From Arcuatula senhousia (taxonomy: Eukaryota; Mollusca; Bivalvia; Mytilida; Mytilidae), in contig OZ020303.1 in the NCBI GenBank assembly GCA_963971305.1, positions 44,628,106 to 44,692,105 on the forward strand: 64,000 nt of DNA, written 5' to 3'. This document shows, piece by piece, positions 1 through 12,000 of the stretch (positions are counted from its first letter, which is position 1; each line of letters starts with the position of its first letter). The position numbers were made by a program, and so were the translations under genes. Below the pieces are notes generated by a model. That model made no database searches, was not told the origin of the DNA, and was given only the letters and a program-made list of their open reading frames with translations.

Positions 1-2150
1 TAAATCCATGCATTTATATTCCAGAAGGTATTTAGGATGGACATAAAACATAACTGTACAATAATATAATTAAACTTTAGCTGGCTTTTCAAAGCTCTTC
101 AAGGCCAACGTTATTAGCCTTTCCTTAGAAAAACAAAATGTCTGGTTACAAGTTTATACTTAAATATTCTAGACCGTATGTATATTTAAAATAAAAATAT
201 CATAATATACTGTTATCTAACCAACGTAGCTCTGCAAGGCTCTTTTAAAGAATTTGTTGAATTTGTAAACAGAAAAAAAAACGGTCGTTCAAAAATTTAT
301 GTACATGTATATTTATCCTAGAATGTATGTGGGAAGAGAACAAAATGGTACCATTGCACAATTTATAAATGCTATAGCTGTTTTTTTTTTTCGGGGTTTT
401 TATGGCCCTTTTAGAACATCTGAGTTAGCAAACATTACCTTTTCTTCCCACGGAAAAAGAAAATGCCAAGACAGAAATTTAAGCATTTAGAAGGTGTTTA
501 GATTAACAATTATACTATAGCTTAGGCCGTTTTCAGTTGACCTACTTGAGTCAACCCCAGTAGAGTAAATTTCTATTAATAGCTCGGTAGGGTCATGCGT
601 ACTCGATTTGTCAACTGAACAAGTTATTCTAGTATCAGGTTTACTCGTTATTTTTTTGTCAATAGAACACGGTACTCTAGCATACAGTTGACCATAGCGA
701 CAGTATAATAACAATAAAACTTCAAGACTTTTAGATAACAAATTAAAAAACAGCATTTTCTAAAGTAACTTAATGTAAATTAAACATTTTATAAGTATTA
801 TTTTTCAAATCCAGTCACATTGTCGCATTTAAACTCTACTCATGACGTCACGTACTTTACCAACCCTTCTTTGGCCATAGTTGAACTCGAGTAGGGGTTA
901 AAGGTCATCGGGGTTTACCCAAATACGAACTCTAGTCGTTTATTTGTAACTCGAGTTAAATCTAGTCAACTGAAAACAGCCTATGTCTCCGTAGCTCTTT
1001 AAGGTTAAGTCCATTATTAGTTTCATGGTAAAAAGAAAATGTATTGCTAGATATTCATGCATAACGAAATAGAATGAAAACACTATATTGAACAGTAGTT
1101 TTATACTGAGTTTATGAAGCTTTACCTATTCTTTAAAACAATGTTTATAAACCAAATAACATATACTTAGTTATCATCCTGTATCTGTTGATGATCCTTT
1201 AAGAACATTTTCTGAATTTGAGACCTTATAACTATTCTTCCTACAAAAATACAAATGTCAAAAATAAGGGTTCTAAAAGGCGTAGGATGAACAGAAACAT
1301 AATTGCACAATAATACAATTAACACAAATTATAACAGTAGATGAGTTTCCGTAGATCTTCAAGGCCAACATCATTAACCTTTTCATAGAAAAACAAAAGG
1401 TCTTGACAGATTTGTAAAGATTCTAGAACTTATGTAGGATTCATGTATTGTAAAGTAATATAATCAACATAGTTTCTCTCTCGTTTCCAAAGCTCTTCAA
1501 GGTCAACTTCATTATACTATCAAAGATGTAGTATAAGATCTGTAACCTGATCAACATAGTTATGATTCAGGCTATATAGCTGTACATGTTACTTTTTTTG
1601 TAAAACTTGCTGAAAATGTAAACAAAAAAGCAATAAGTCAGGACAGAAAACATAAACTCAATCATATTGAATAGTAACCTTATCTAAATAGTTTTAAGCT
1701 TGAGTTATGTTGCATTACATGGTCCTTTTATACAATTTGATAAATTTGTAGACAGGAACAAATATAATCTGACATACTTTTTTTTTCGTTTATGTTTATG
1801 ATTCATTTAGAAAATTTTATAAATTTTCAAACCTTATCTTCTCTTCCCACAGAAAAATAAAAGTTCATGACAGAAATTCAAGCATTTATATTCTAGAAAG
1901 TATGTAGCATATTTCACAGTAACACAATTCAACTATAGTTCTGTATCCGTAGCTCTTTAAGATCAAATTCATTATTAATTTCATAGAAAAACCAAAAGTA
2001 TTTCAAGAAATTTATGAACGAATGTAAAAATATCTTAAGCTATGCTGCAATTACTTTATTTTCTGAATTTTCAAACCTTATCTGTTCTTTCCATAGACAA
2101 GAATCATGTAAGAAATTTATGCACAAATAGTACAGAACAGATGCATCATG
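1..2150. repeat. Degenerate tandem or interspersed repeat array
   Basis: Recurrent phrases such as CTCTTCAAGGCCAAC / CTCTTCAAGGTCAAC, GTAGCTCTTTAAG, TTTCATAGAAAAAC and ATATTCTAGA recur near 92, 105, 990, 1352, 1490, 1885, 1950 and 1980, with similar order in each block. This indicates several diverged copies of a unit of a few hundred bp. It is interrupted by the MITE at 525-981. No coding potential seen. Confidence 0.6.
525..981. mobile_element. TA-flanked MITE (about 457 bp)
   Basis: Starts GGCCGTTTTCAGTTGAC and ends in its near-perfect inverted complement GTCAACTGAAAACAGCC (16 of 17 matching). Both ends abut TA (523-524 and 982-983), the duplication made by Tc1/mariner-type transposases. 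The inside has no open frame of note, so it is a non-autonomous element. Confidence 0.72.
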
Positions 2151-2961
2151 AAAACAATTGTACACTTATAATAATTATGAATTCAATATTATAATAAACA
2201 TAACATGAATTAAAACATACTATTAAAACATCAAATTAACAATGACTAGAATCATATAATGATAAGTAAAGCAATTGACCTTTACAAATAACAGCAGTTG
2301 ATGAAATATTAAACAGTATATACCGGTATTTCTGAACTTATAATGAACACTCAGCTTTCTCTTTGCATTGCAAGACATACAACTCATAAAACATTACAAT
2401 ATTATATAACAATGGGTATAGACATATGTGATATAAATACTATTATAGACAAAATATGAATTTACTAAATGTTACTATCACAGAACTTTGTCTAACAAAC
2501 AAAGCAAATTGTTTTTCATTTACATTTGTGTCTTGTTCAACTGAACACTCTATAAGAGGTGTAATTTGCATTGTCTGGATGCCATGTTCATGTCTTTTGT
2601 CACTGAGCAATATGAGTCGTCCATACAAAATATTTACATGGTTTCACACCTATGAACGATTAGTTTTCAATAAATTTCCACATTAAGATGTATGATAATT
2701 GAATTTCATACATAAGGATGCTCAATAATGCATCTCAGTGGTAGGTCTGAGAATTTGTCTAAATTCTCATTGTATATTCTGCACCAAGTCTGTGAGGTAA
2801 GCCTCTATAATTATCTAAAATGATATGTCTCTTGATTTGCATGTTATTCATGAAGTAGCACCAATTATCGTCACTAATCGAAATTACTGCTATTCGCTAT
2901 TTTGGCACGTTCTATTTCTTTAATTAGCGTCAAGGGAAAGTCTTCCTTGTTGTAGCCATTA
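2100..2961. other. 3' flank and probable 3' UTR of the RPTP gene
   Basis: AT-rich sequence downstream of the stop codon. The short opposite-strand frames around 2443-2686 overlap each other and show no recognisable domain. I see no second gene here. Confidence 0.5.
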
Positions 2962-3036
2962 TCAGGAAAACGTAGAGAATGTGTGTTGATTGTTTAAATA
3001 CTCAAAAGCAATCTCATGACAGAACTTAAACTGTTC
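2962..3036 (-). CDS. RPTP exon 34: C-terminus and stop codon (residues 1576-1599)
   Basis: Acceptor TTGCTTACAG|GAACAG opens [14 protein letters not shown], the last helix of D2 in the family (E-Q-Y-x-F-C-x-x-x-x-E-Y-L), followed by a short Ser/Thr tail (STFS) and TGA at 2964-2962. An ATTAAA on the minus strand at 2919-2924 is a possible poly(A) signal but the 3' end cannot be fixed. Confidence 0.93.
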   Translation of the reverse strand, partial: EQFKFCHEIAFEYLNNQHTFSTFS

Positions 3037-6000
3037 CTGTAAGCAAAACAAAATAGTTGAAATTGTTATTGGAAATAATTACAACAAATGAAATAGTGGT
3101 AAATACACATTAATAAGACTTCTCAGTCTTTAAGCTAGAGTGATTCCTCAGAACTTTCAAATCATTATTGGTTTTTAAATGTTGTAATGAAATAAAAATG
3201 TACTTAAGTAGTTTACGGATAATTTGAATCAATTGAAGGTCTTATTGTATGATTTTATAGACTGTTCCTACATATTTTTATTCTGGGATTACAGAAATGA
3301 AAGAAGGAAGGTACTGTAAAGTGATTTAACTTTTACTGCTAGAATCCTATTATTCCACATACCAATATACATAAATTTATACTTATATTTTGTAAATCAA
3401 ACTTCTAATATATGGTTCTCGATATGGTTACGTGTGTTTTTGACAAGAACAGAAAAGCTACTTCCCAAATAACGTGGGATTTTTTTGTAAATGCCAATGT
3501 GTCGATGAAAATGTCATGGCTTCAATCTTGTGGACTTCAATATATCAACGTTGTAATCTATTCTTACCAGATTGTCAATTAATTGTGGTCGATTTAATCT
3601 CATTTGTTTTACAGCCTGGAAGACATCAACTTCTTTGTCGGCCTTTATCCGTTCTAATACATAATTTGCTGCTACAAACAGACCGCTGCGATGGACACCA
3701 TTCCTGAAAATAGTAATTAGAAAATATTGATAGAATCGTATCATGTTGTGTCATTATGTAAGATTTTGTTTGTAAGAATTTTGTTGTCAAATTGCTTCAC
3801 ATCATTCTTGGATATGACAGTGGTGGTAATCTCAGTACAAAAAGTTACGATGAAAGAGACTTTAAAATCATAAATTTCCCTAACCTTGAAAGCAACATCC
3901 CTATGGGAACTAATTGTGCCCCACTTATTGCTGACCTTTTTTTGTATTGTTATGAATCCCAATTTATGGCAAAACTTCAAAAAGACCCCAACAGACAACA
4001 TCTCATTGAAACTTTTAATTATACATACAGATATTTAGACGACGTTCTTTCACTAAACAATCCGACATTTTCTAATTTTATTACGGAAATTTATCCCAAG
4101 GAATTAACTTTGAATAAATCTAACCTTACTGGTGATAGATGCCCATTTTTAGATCTAGATTTAAGTATAATCAATGGAAAATTACACACTAAAATATATG
4201 ATAAACGGGATGACTTTTCATTTCCTATTGTGAATTTTCCTTTTCTAGAGGGAGATGTTCCACTTGCTCCGTCTTACGGAGTATATATTTCACAGTTGGT
4301 AAGATATGCTCGGATCTGCAGTGGTGTGTCTGATTTTAATGATAAAAACCGGTGTATTACAAAAAAATTACTAAAACAAGGATATCGTTACCACAAATTA
4401 GTGAAGTCGTTTACTAAGTTTTATCATAAATATCTATACCTTATTGGAAAATTTAACTGTACACGACGACTTTTGATTGTAAAGGGAATATCCCATCCAG
4501 ATTTCTACGGTAATGTTGTTTATAGAGCAAATAAATTCAAAAACAATCCCTTGGGAATGAAAAATTGGCTTAAAACTTTATTAAATAAAGGTTATGAAAT
4601 GGATATTTTAGTAAAATCTTTGAATTTAGTCTTCTTTGGTAAAAATATTGATAATTTGATACTTACTTTAAAATGTTAATTACCTTTTTATTACCTTTTT
4701 ATACTTATGTCATTTTGAGCATTACAGCGGTCAAGTGTGTCGGTTTTGTGTGATGATGCATCATCAAATCAAGTGTTTGACGTGTTGTGTCGGATTTAAA
4801 ATCGACATACTTGATTTTTTTACATCAGTCGATGGATGCTTCTTAGCTAGCTGTCAGTAACTTCGAGTGTTCTCAAGAGAGTATCTTTACGTCCCGTTAA
4901 TTACCTGTTGTCCTTTTGTCTCAGATACTCTCTTGTTGAATTGAACTTCTATCGATTTGATTTTTACTGTGTGTTAGTTTGTGCTTTGTTATTGATTATC
5001 ATTAGGGGGAAGGTTGGCGCCAAAAAACTAGTTTAACCCCGCCACATTTTAATGTGCCTGTCCTAAGCCAGGAATCTTTATCAAAGCTTATGTTTGTATT
5101 TAGTCGAATTTTTGTTAATTGTTTTTTGTCAAGAAGAGGGTCTTTCAATGCACTTTGGGATTGGGCTTGAATCATATGTATTTTATTTTCAATCCAGGGG
5201 CCAATTGAAAAACAGCGAGCAGCGACCGCTGGTCACATTGAAGGCTGCTGGCTGTTTTCCATTGTGGATATTTAAAATATACGTTTATAATGTAGGTTGT
5301 GTCGCGTACACTTATTCCACATCTCATTTTCTTCTATACCTACCTCACATGCTTACGGTGTTTATATGGAAACTATGCCAAGGCTTTTACATTTTTTCTG
5401 ATTTTTTATACGACACCACTATCTCTGTGGCAGACTGTTTGACCAAGGTTACCAAAAAACAAATACGTCTCATACGGTCCCTAAAAAATTCCTCCTTCGT
5501 TATCAGCCACTGGTGGAAAAATTCAAATTTTGTTGAACGTATTGGTTAGTGATTTTTTTATTAGTGTTCCGCTGGTTGTTGTACTGAACCACTTCTTTTC
5601 CATAAAAGAAAAAAAAAACACAACTCCTAATCTGCAACCAACAAGTCGAAATGAAACTGAACTCACAATAACCAAGCTTTAGTATCATTGCAATAGATAA
5701 AGGGATGGTCAATTGGTGAAAAGAGAGGATGGTGTTGAACATGACATTTTAATGCACAAAACATTAGATGAGATGATCTTATATCTTACATGCAGTGAAC
5801 AGTAATTGGCCTATCCCCACTCTGTTTTTGCCAGTTTTTCACTGTTTCGATAAGTTCTAACAAAGCCGCTTTTGAGCTCGGTACGTTTGAACCATCTGGC
5901 CATCTATGGAAATGAAACTGTCGCACAACCCGAGGCACTTCTTGTGGCTAAAAATAATACTAAACTTATCAATCCAAAATTAAATAAAATCAATATGGTT

Positions 6001-9000
6001 CATTATTTTTACTATAAATACTAGTATATACATAATTAAAATAAAGATTTCTTGGAAAATATTAGGTATAAACTTTGTATCTTCTGAACGATAGTTTTAA
6101 CATGACTTATTCAATGTTCGAGTAAGTTTTTGTCATCGATGTGCCAACCTAAACATGATATTTGTCTAATTCTTGAATTAATTGTTTAAGATAATTTTTA
6201 CTTACATTGAGTGTATTTGTTATTGTAAAATCTCGGACAGTGACGCTAGGGTCGGATTTGATTTCAGCAGTCGTTTCGACAATAAAGGGGCCATAACTTT
6301 CCCCACATGTTTCCATTGTCCAATAAGGTTCACAAGTCTAAAACAAAATATACAATAACTCGCAACATCATTTTGTGAGTGGTTTTTGATTGAATACTTA
6401 TAAAGAAAACAGCAAACTACTGATCATAGGTGATCAATCTAAAATGTGAAAGCAAAACAAAGAAAATCAGGAAGTTAGTTGCAATCGAAGTAATGAATAA
6501 ATCAAGAAGCATAGTTGTCCAACCTTGGTGCATTCTTTGTGAAATAGAGGTGAAAAAATCGATAGTGCTTCATTGAATAACACTTGTTATGTCTTGGAGT
6601 AATTAGAACATGAATGCAATATATTAATTTGGGTCAATTTTATTTTCATTTTTCGTTTGCTGTAATTATAATTTAAATTCTTACAATTTAAGTGTCATTG
6701 AGGCAAAATAACGTTTTTGAATTTCAATTTTAACATGTCTGATTTTATTTTACACACCTTTTCCCCAGTCTCTATTTCATTCAGCATTACTATACAAAAT
6801 GAATTATGGTCAACAATCATTCTCCAGAAATCAACAATTGTATTTGGTAGCGGCATTTGTGTCATTATAAAAGCATCCTTCTTTGAATAACCCTTAAATG
6901 AAGAATTAACTATTAGAGAGGACATATTTAAGTTATTGCTTGTCTTATCAGCATAAAGTACAAAGCTGTTATTTGAATAATACAACCAATAATGCATATA
7001 TATATTCAGGTAATAACACAGAAATCGAAGATAATGTCTTTAACTTCTTTTTTATATTGAAAATTTATTTCAATAGAAATCGATAATTGCATGTGGATCT
7101 TTCTTCTAATAACCCTTAAAAGACATTAGCTTTATTTTTGGTTAATCATAAATAATACAATCAATATTAAAAGTTAAGTTTGGTGGTTAAGTTCAGATAA
7201 GGAATGTTGAATAATATATGGATTTCATATTTTAACTTTCTATTTAAGTTTTCAATATATAAAAATAACATCGCCTTTTCATTTGATATCAATTACTATC
7301 TAGACACAAAATCTCAATAAAATCAGATAAAAATGTCAAAGAATATTAGTTCTAATGTCATTCACCAAAGTTTTCAATTAATCAACTTAAACACAACAGA
7401 ATCGGTAAAGTAAAACCTTACATTCAGAAAGACAGCATTGATATAATCGTTGTGATCTTCTACCGGTGTCGTTAAATAAGGTCTACATCGATTAGCTGCA
7501 AGAAAAAAATAAAAAAATAATTCGTAGAAAGAAAGACAACTGAAAAACATTATTTGATAAACGATTAACAAAGATTTACAAGAGCGCTCTCCCTTTAAAC
7601 ATACTGAAAAAAAAATCTTGTCGACATTAGCAAAAAAAAAATAGATTTAGTAAACATGCATGTACCTTTTTTTTTAATTATTACCTTCAATGTAGAATTT
7701 GAAATTTATTTGAACTGATCATTTACGCCTTTTTACAGCTCAATAATGTAGAAAAGTGTTTCTGAAGGAAGGAACTGGTATTAACGTTTAAAGGAGAAAA
7801 CAAGATTTCAAAACATATTTATTTGAACTTTTCTTTATACTGTTTTAATACGCGTTTCGTCTATTCAAGACTAATCATAGGCGCACTTCCAAAATATTGA
7901 AAAGCCTAACACTTTATTCAGAATATGAAAAGCTTTGAACAACAATACCAAAATACAAACACAAAACCACCAAATTTTGACTAAGATCAACCTTTATCTG
8001 GAGTAAGCAGAATCTTAGGGTTTAGTGTTTAGAAATTTTTGAAATTTGAACATATAATTTCTTGCTTTGATGCGTTCTGTAACAAAAAAGTGTTGATGAC
8101 GGAGTAATGCATTTATACGATATTTAATTATTGAATATCATCAAAAAGACCCCTTAAAACTGAAATAAAATATTTACATCTTTGTTTTTTTCCATCACTA
8201 TTAAAAAGAAGATGCTTTATCGAACTATAACAAATGCTTAATTATCAAGGGACTGCTCAAGACACATTCTCAAGCGGCTTAAATATACTCGTCAAAAAAA
8301 GTTACGCATAGATAGAAAATTCCCCGTACGTTTAATGCAAATCGAAACAATTTCAAAACATTATTGCCGAGCTGTTCTGCAACCGATTTTCACGAAATAA
8401 AATCCAGTAAAAAGAAAACAAAATAGAGATTGTTTGTTTAATTTTGAGTAAAATCGTACCATCGCTGCTTTTTAAGATATTGCAAGTAGAACTCAAGTGT
8501 ACATTTTACGATTCAATTTCCCGTTTAATTCAATGCAAAATGTTTCGTGAAAAACATTAGTCGTGTTCTACTCACAATCTCTTAAAAACCATTGAAGTTA
8601 GGATTTCGGTCAAAATTAATCAAACATTCTTTATTTTGTTTTCTTTCTACTGGATTTTATTTCGTGAAAATCGGTTGCAGAATAGCTCGGCAATAATATT
8701 TTGAAATTGTTTCGATTTGCATTAAACCTACGGGGAATTTTCTATCTATGCGTAACTTTTTTTGAAGAGTATATAATAAAAGCCAATTTCATAAATCTTT
8801 CTTACTTTCATATTTCCAGGGCTAAAGAAATGCCAAAATGCTCTCAGGACAACGTAAAACTTGTGCTATGTCTTGAAGATACCCTTAGGAGACGACAATC
8901 TCATTGATAGTTTACCAGACTGTTAAGTGCCATATAATGAACATAAAGAGACGTGAGTATATTCAAACTCACATTTATATGTAATGATACAAAGTGCAAA

Positions 9001-12000
9001 AGTAGGTTTTTATAAGTCGGTTAATCTGGTTATGTTTTATTCATTCGCTGAGCGGCGAAACCCCGGGTACGAAATATTGTTGACGGAGAGGACATCGTCG
9101 ATATATTTGAAAGTGAGATTAAAGGGACATTGCCTCTTTCATCTTCTTGTTCTTTACAAGTTCATGAAGAATTTCAGTCTCGTAAGAATATAAACAAAAT
9201 CGGCGAGGAGAAGAGCACAATATGTGTCCTTTGAAATGCCAATTTGTTGTTTAAAAGCTCTCCTCCAAATGTGACAAATATGTTGGCAATAAGGAAACAA
9301 GCATACTTTAAACTTGGTCCGAAGTATAACAAATTTTATTTTAAGACATTTTGGTAAAACAGGTAGAATTATAACCTAAAACTTTGAAAAACAACTTTTT
9401 TCAGACGACAATAATTTTTTTTGTGTGGCAATGTGGTGTACAAAATTGAAAGATGGAAAGTTTTCAAAGAATAAACCTCAGAAAATGACCAGGATCTAAA
9501 ATTATCTAATAAATATTTTGAGTTCTTTAAAATTTACATGTCATTGATTCCACTACGATTATGAATAGTGTCACAGTATGCTTGTTGTCCTTCTTTGACA
9601 ACCGACAAGATCTTGATAAGATGAACGGAAAGTTGAACATGATGAAATCAGAGATTCTCGAAGTTTGTCACCAGACCAGTATCAATCTTGTTGGATACAA
9701 ATATAACCACAGAAATAATTCCGAATTTTCCGATTGTTATATTGCAATATTATTTAAACACCCAAGTTGTTTCCTTGTCATGCACATTGTCGATATTTTC
9801 ATAGCGGACTTTCTTTTTCTGGACTTTTTTTATCTTATGATATTGTTTGGATTTCTGATATATCCATATATAATATACTGCATAACCTTATTTGTAGTTT
9901 TATAAGCACCTGCTTGATAACCTATATTTAATTGATAAAAAATTAATTACATTCTACCAACATTCCACCACTTCACAATATAACTTACAAATTCATGTCA
10001 GACAAATGTTATAACTGCACTTTATAGAGCTTTTGTAAATTTTATAATCTTGACATCACTAATCTTGACCACTTTGATTCTGGAGACAATAAAATATAGG
10101 TTTATCAAATATATACCACACGTTTATTCTCATATATAATACCGTAAATTGGGATATTTTGGATGTAGTTTAATTTTGGTTTATTTGGCGCCTCCCCTGA
10201 ATGTGCCAAAATTAAACCCGCCAAAATATGTTAAGAATGCATATAATCAAATGCATTACGGACAATTGTTAGAGTTGGCGTGTGGACTAAAAATAGTTGG
10301 ATAATGAGTTACAATTGAAAAAATTCTTTAATTTCATTTTTACAAATTTTTAATGAACACTTATTCATGTTTATGTTTACTCAATTAAGTTTCAGCTTGG
10401 ATATAATTATTGTTTGTCATTTTATTATTACACACAAAAAGAGCTGTTATTTTAAAAAGCCAAAACATATAATAATGAGCTTGGGTTTGAAAACAAACGC
10501 TCTAATTAATGTTAAAAGAGTAGAACTGTTAATATAAATGCAAATAGCTTTTGATTGTACAGATTATGACAAGTATTGAAGAATAAACTTTTTTTTCTGA
10601 AAACGCCAAAATAAAACACACCAAAATTAAACATGCCCATCTTGATCCGAAACCACCAAAATATCCCAATTTACGGTAAGCCTTACAATAAAGACTGGTT
10701 TCATACTAGAACCCAATAAAGTTTCATAAACTTCCTACAAAAGACTGTTCGAGTATTTATTCATACCTGGGTATATCTCTGTAGATCTGTTTTTAAATAT
10801 ATTTTCAGGATGTAATGCAGACGTTGTATCGTCCTTTTCTATGGTTGCAGATAACAGTCTAAGCACCTATAAAAGATGAATTTATTTCATTTTTTTAATT
10901 CAATTTTTGAAATTAAATGGTATTAATATGATCTATCCTTTGATGTTCTCGTAAAGTATAAAGCAAAACTATTAACCTTTCCTTATCTTATTATAATTTC
11001 ATCAAGCTTTTTATCAATATAAACATCTTAAAAATTCAAAGAAAGACATAAGTTTAATGAGTTATAAGAAAATTTGATGTATAATGATTTACTTTACACA
11101 AAGCTGAAAACATAATCATCTTTGGTTGTAAATCAGTAATAATATTTAGTATTACTACAGATATTTTCATAAAACGTAATTTTTGCTAACCAGAACGATC
11201 TTTGAATTACAAAAGATGGTGGTTTTTTTTCTAAATAAAAGAATAGCGAGATTTTCTATTCCCTCTGTAAATGAAGATAATTCTATACTTTATACCACTA
11301 TGTCATAAAATGTAACGAGATACCCTGCATTAATCATGCTTTATCAGTAGATAAGGCTAAATTCCTGAAAGACCCCCCTCATTAATTATCATAAACTTTC
11401 ATTTAGCACGCTCTACAGTCCCGTGGTATAAATCAGTTATCCCCCATCGGGCATCCGCCCTCAGGGGAATTACTAATACTTATATACAAACAAATCTCAA
11501 CAAAATGTCAGACTCAATATTTCAAAAACATAAAAGTCGTTTTTTCTGTTCTTTGTCAATTTTATCTTTAGCTTTCATTGTTTCTGAAATAATCCTTCAG
11601 AGCAAATTGCTATATTAACTTTAAACGTCTAGACAACAGTTAAATTTGATATATTGAATACCTCAAATTGTTCATCCATCTTCGTTTTACCAATGGCTTC
11701 ATCATACTGAAGAAGTTCTGACAACGTGTCTAAATACTTATCCACAGGGACCGTGGTGTCACCACATATTAAAGCTTCAAGTAGCACATCGTATACAAAT
11801 AAATACTGCTCCTAGAAATTAAGTTCAAAGGGGTTTATTGCTATGTAGACATTTTAGAAAATAAAACTTATTACATTGACGTTGCCAAACCTTTAAGTGA
11901 CATTGACATGAAATAACAAAATAGAACTCATGGAAATTGTATTCTTTGTTTCATAGATATTTTTTTTATATTAGATTAAAAAAAACTTTGCTACTGTATA

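Noticed and set aside
5094..5549. 151-codon plus-strand frame
   Set aside because: It starts within the non-coding tail of the Penelope-like element, is not conserved in the second copy and has no domain.
6893..6909. Alternative acceptor for exon 30 at 6910-6911
   Set aside because: It would leave the frame out of phase with exon 29; the acceptor at 6893-6894 restores both the frame and the family motif.
9561..9905. 114-codon plus-strand frame in intron 28
   Set aside because: No recognisable domain, AT-driven composition with a hydrophobic tail, and no splice or expression evidence.
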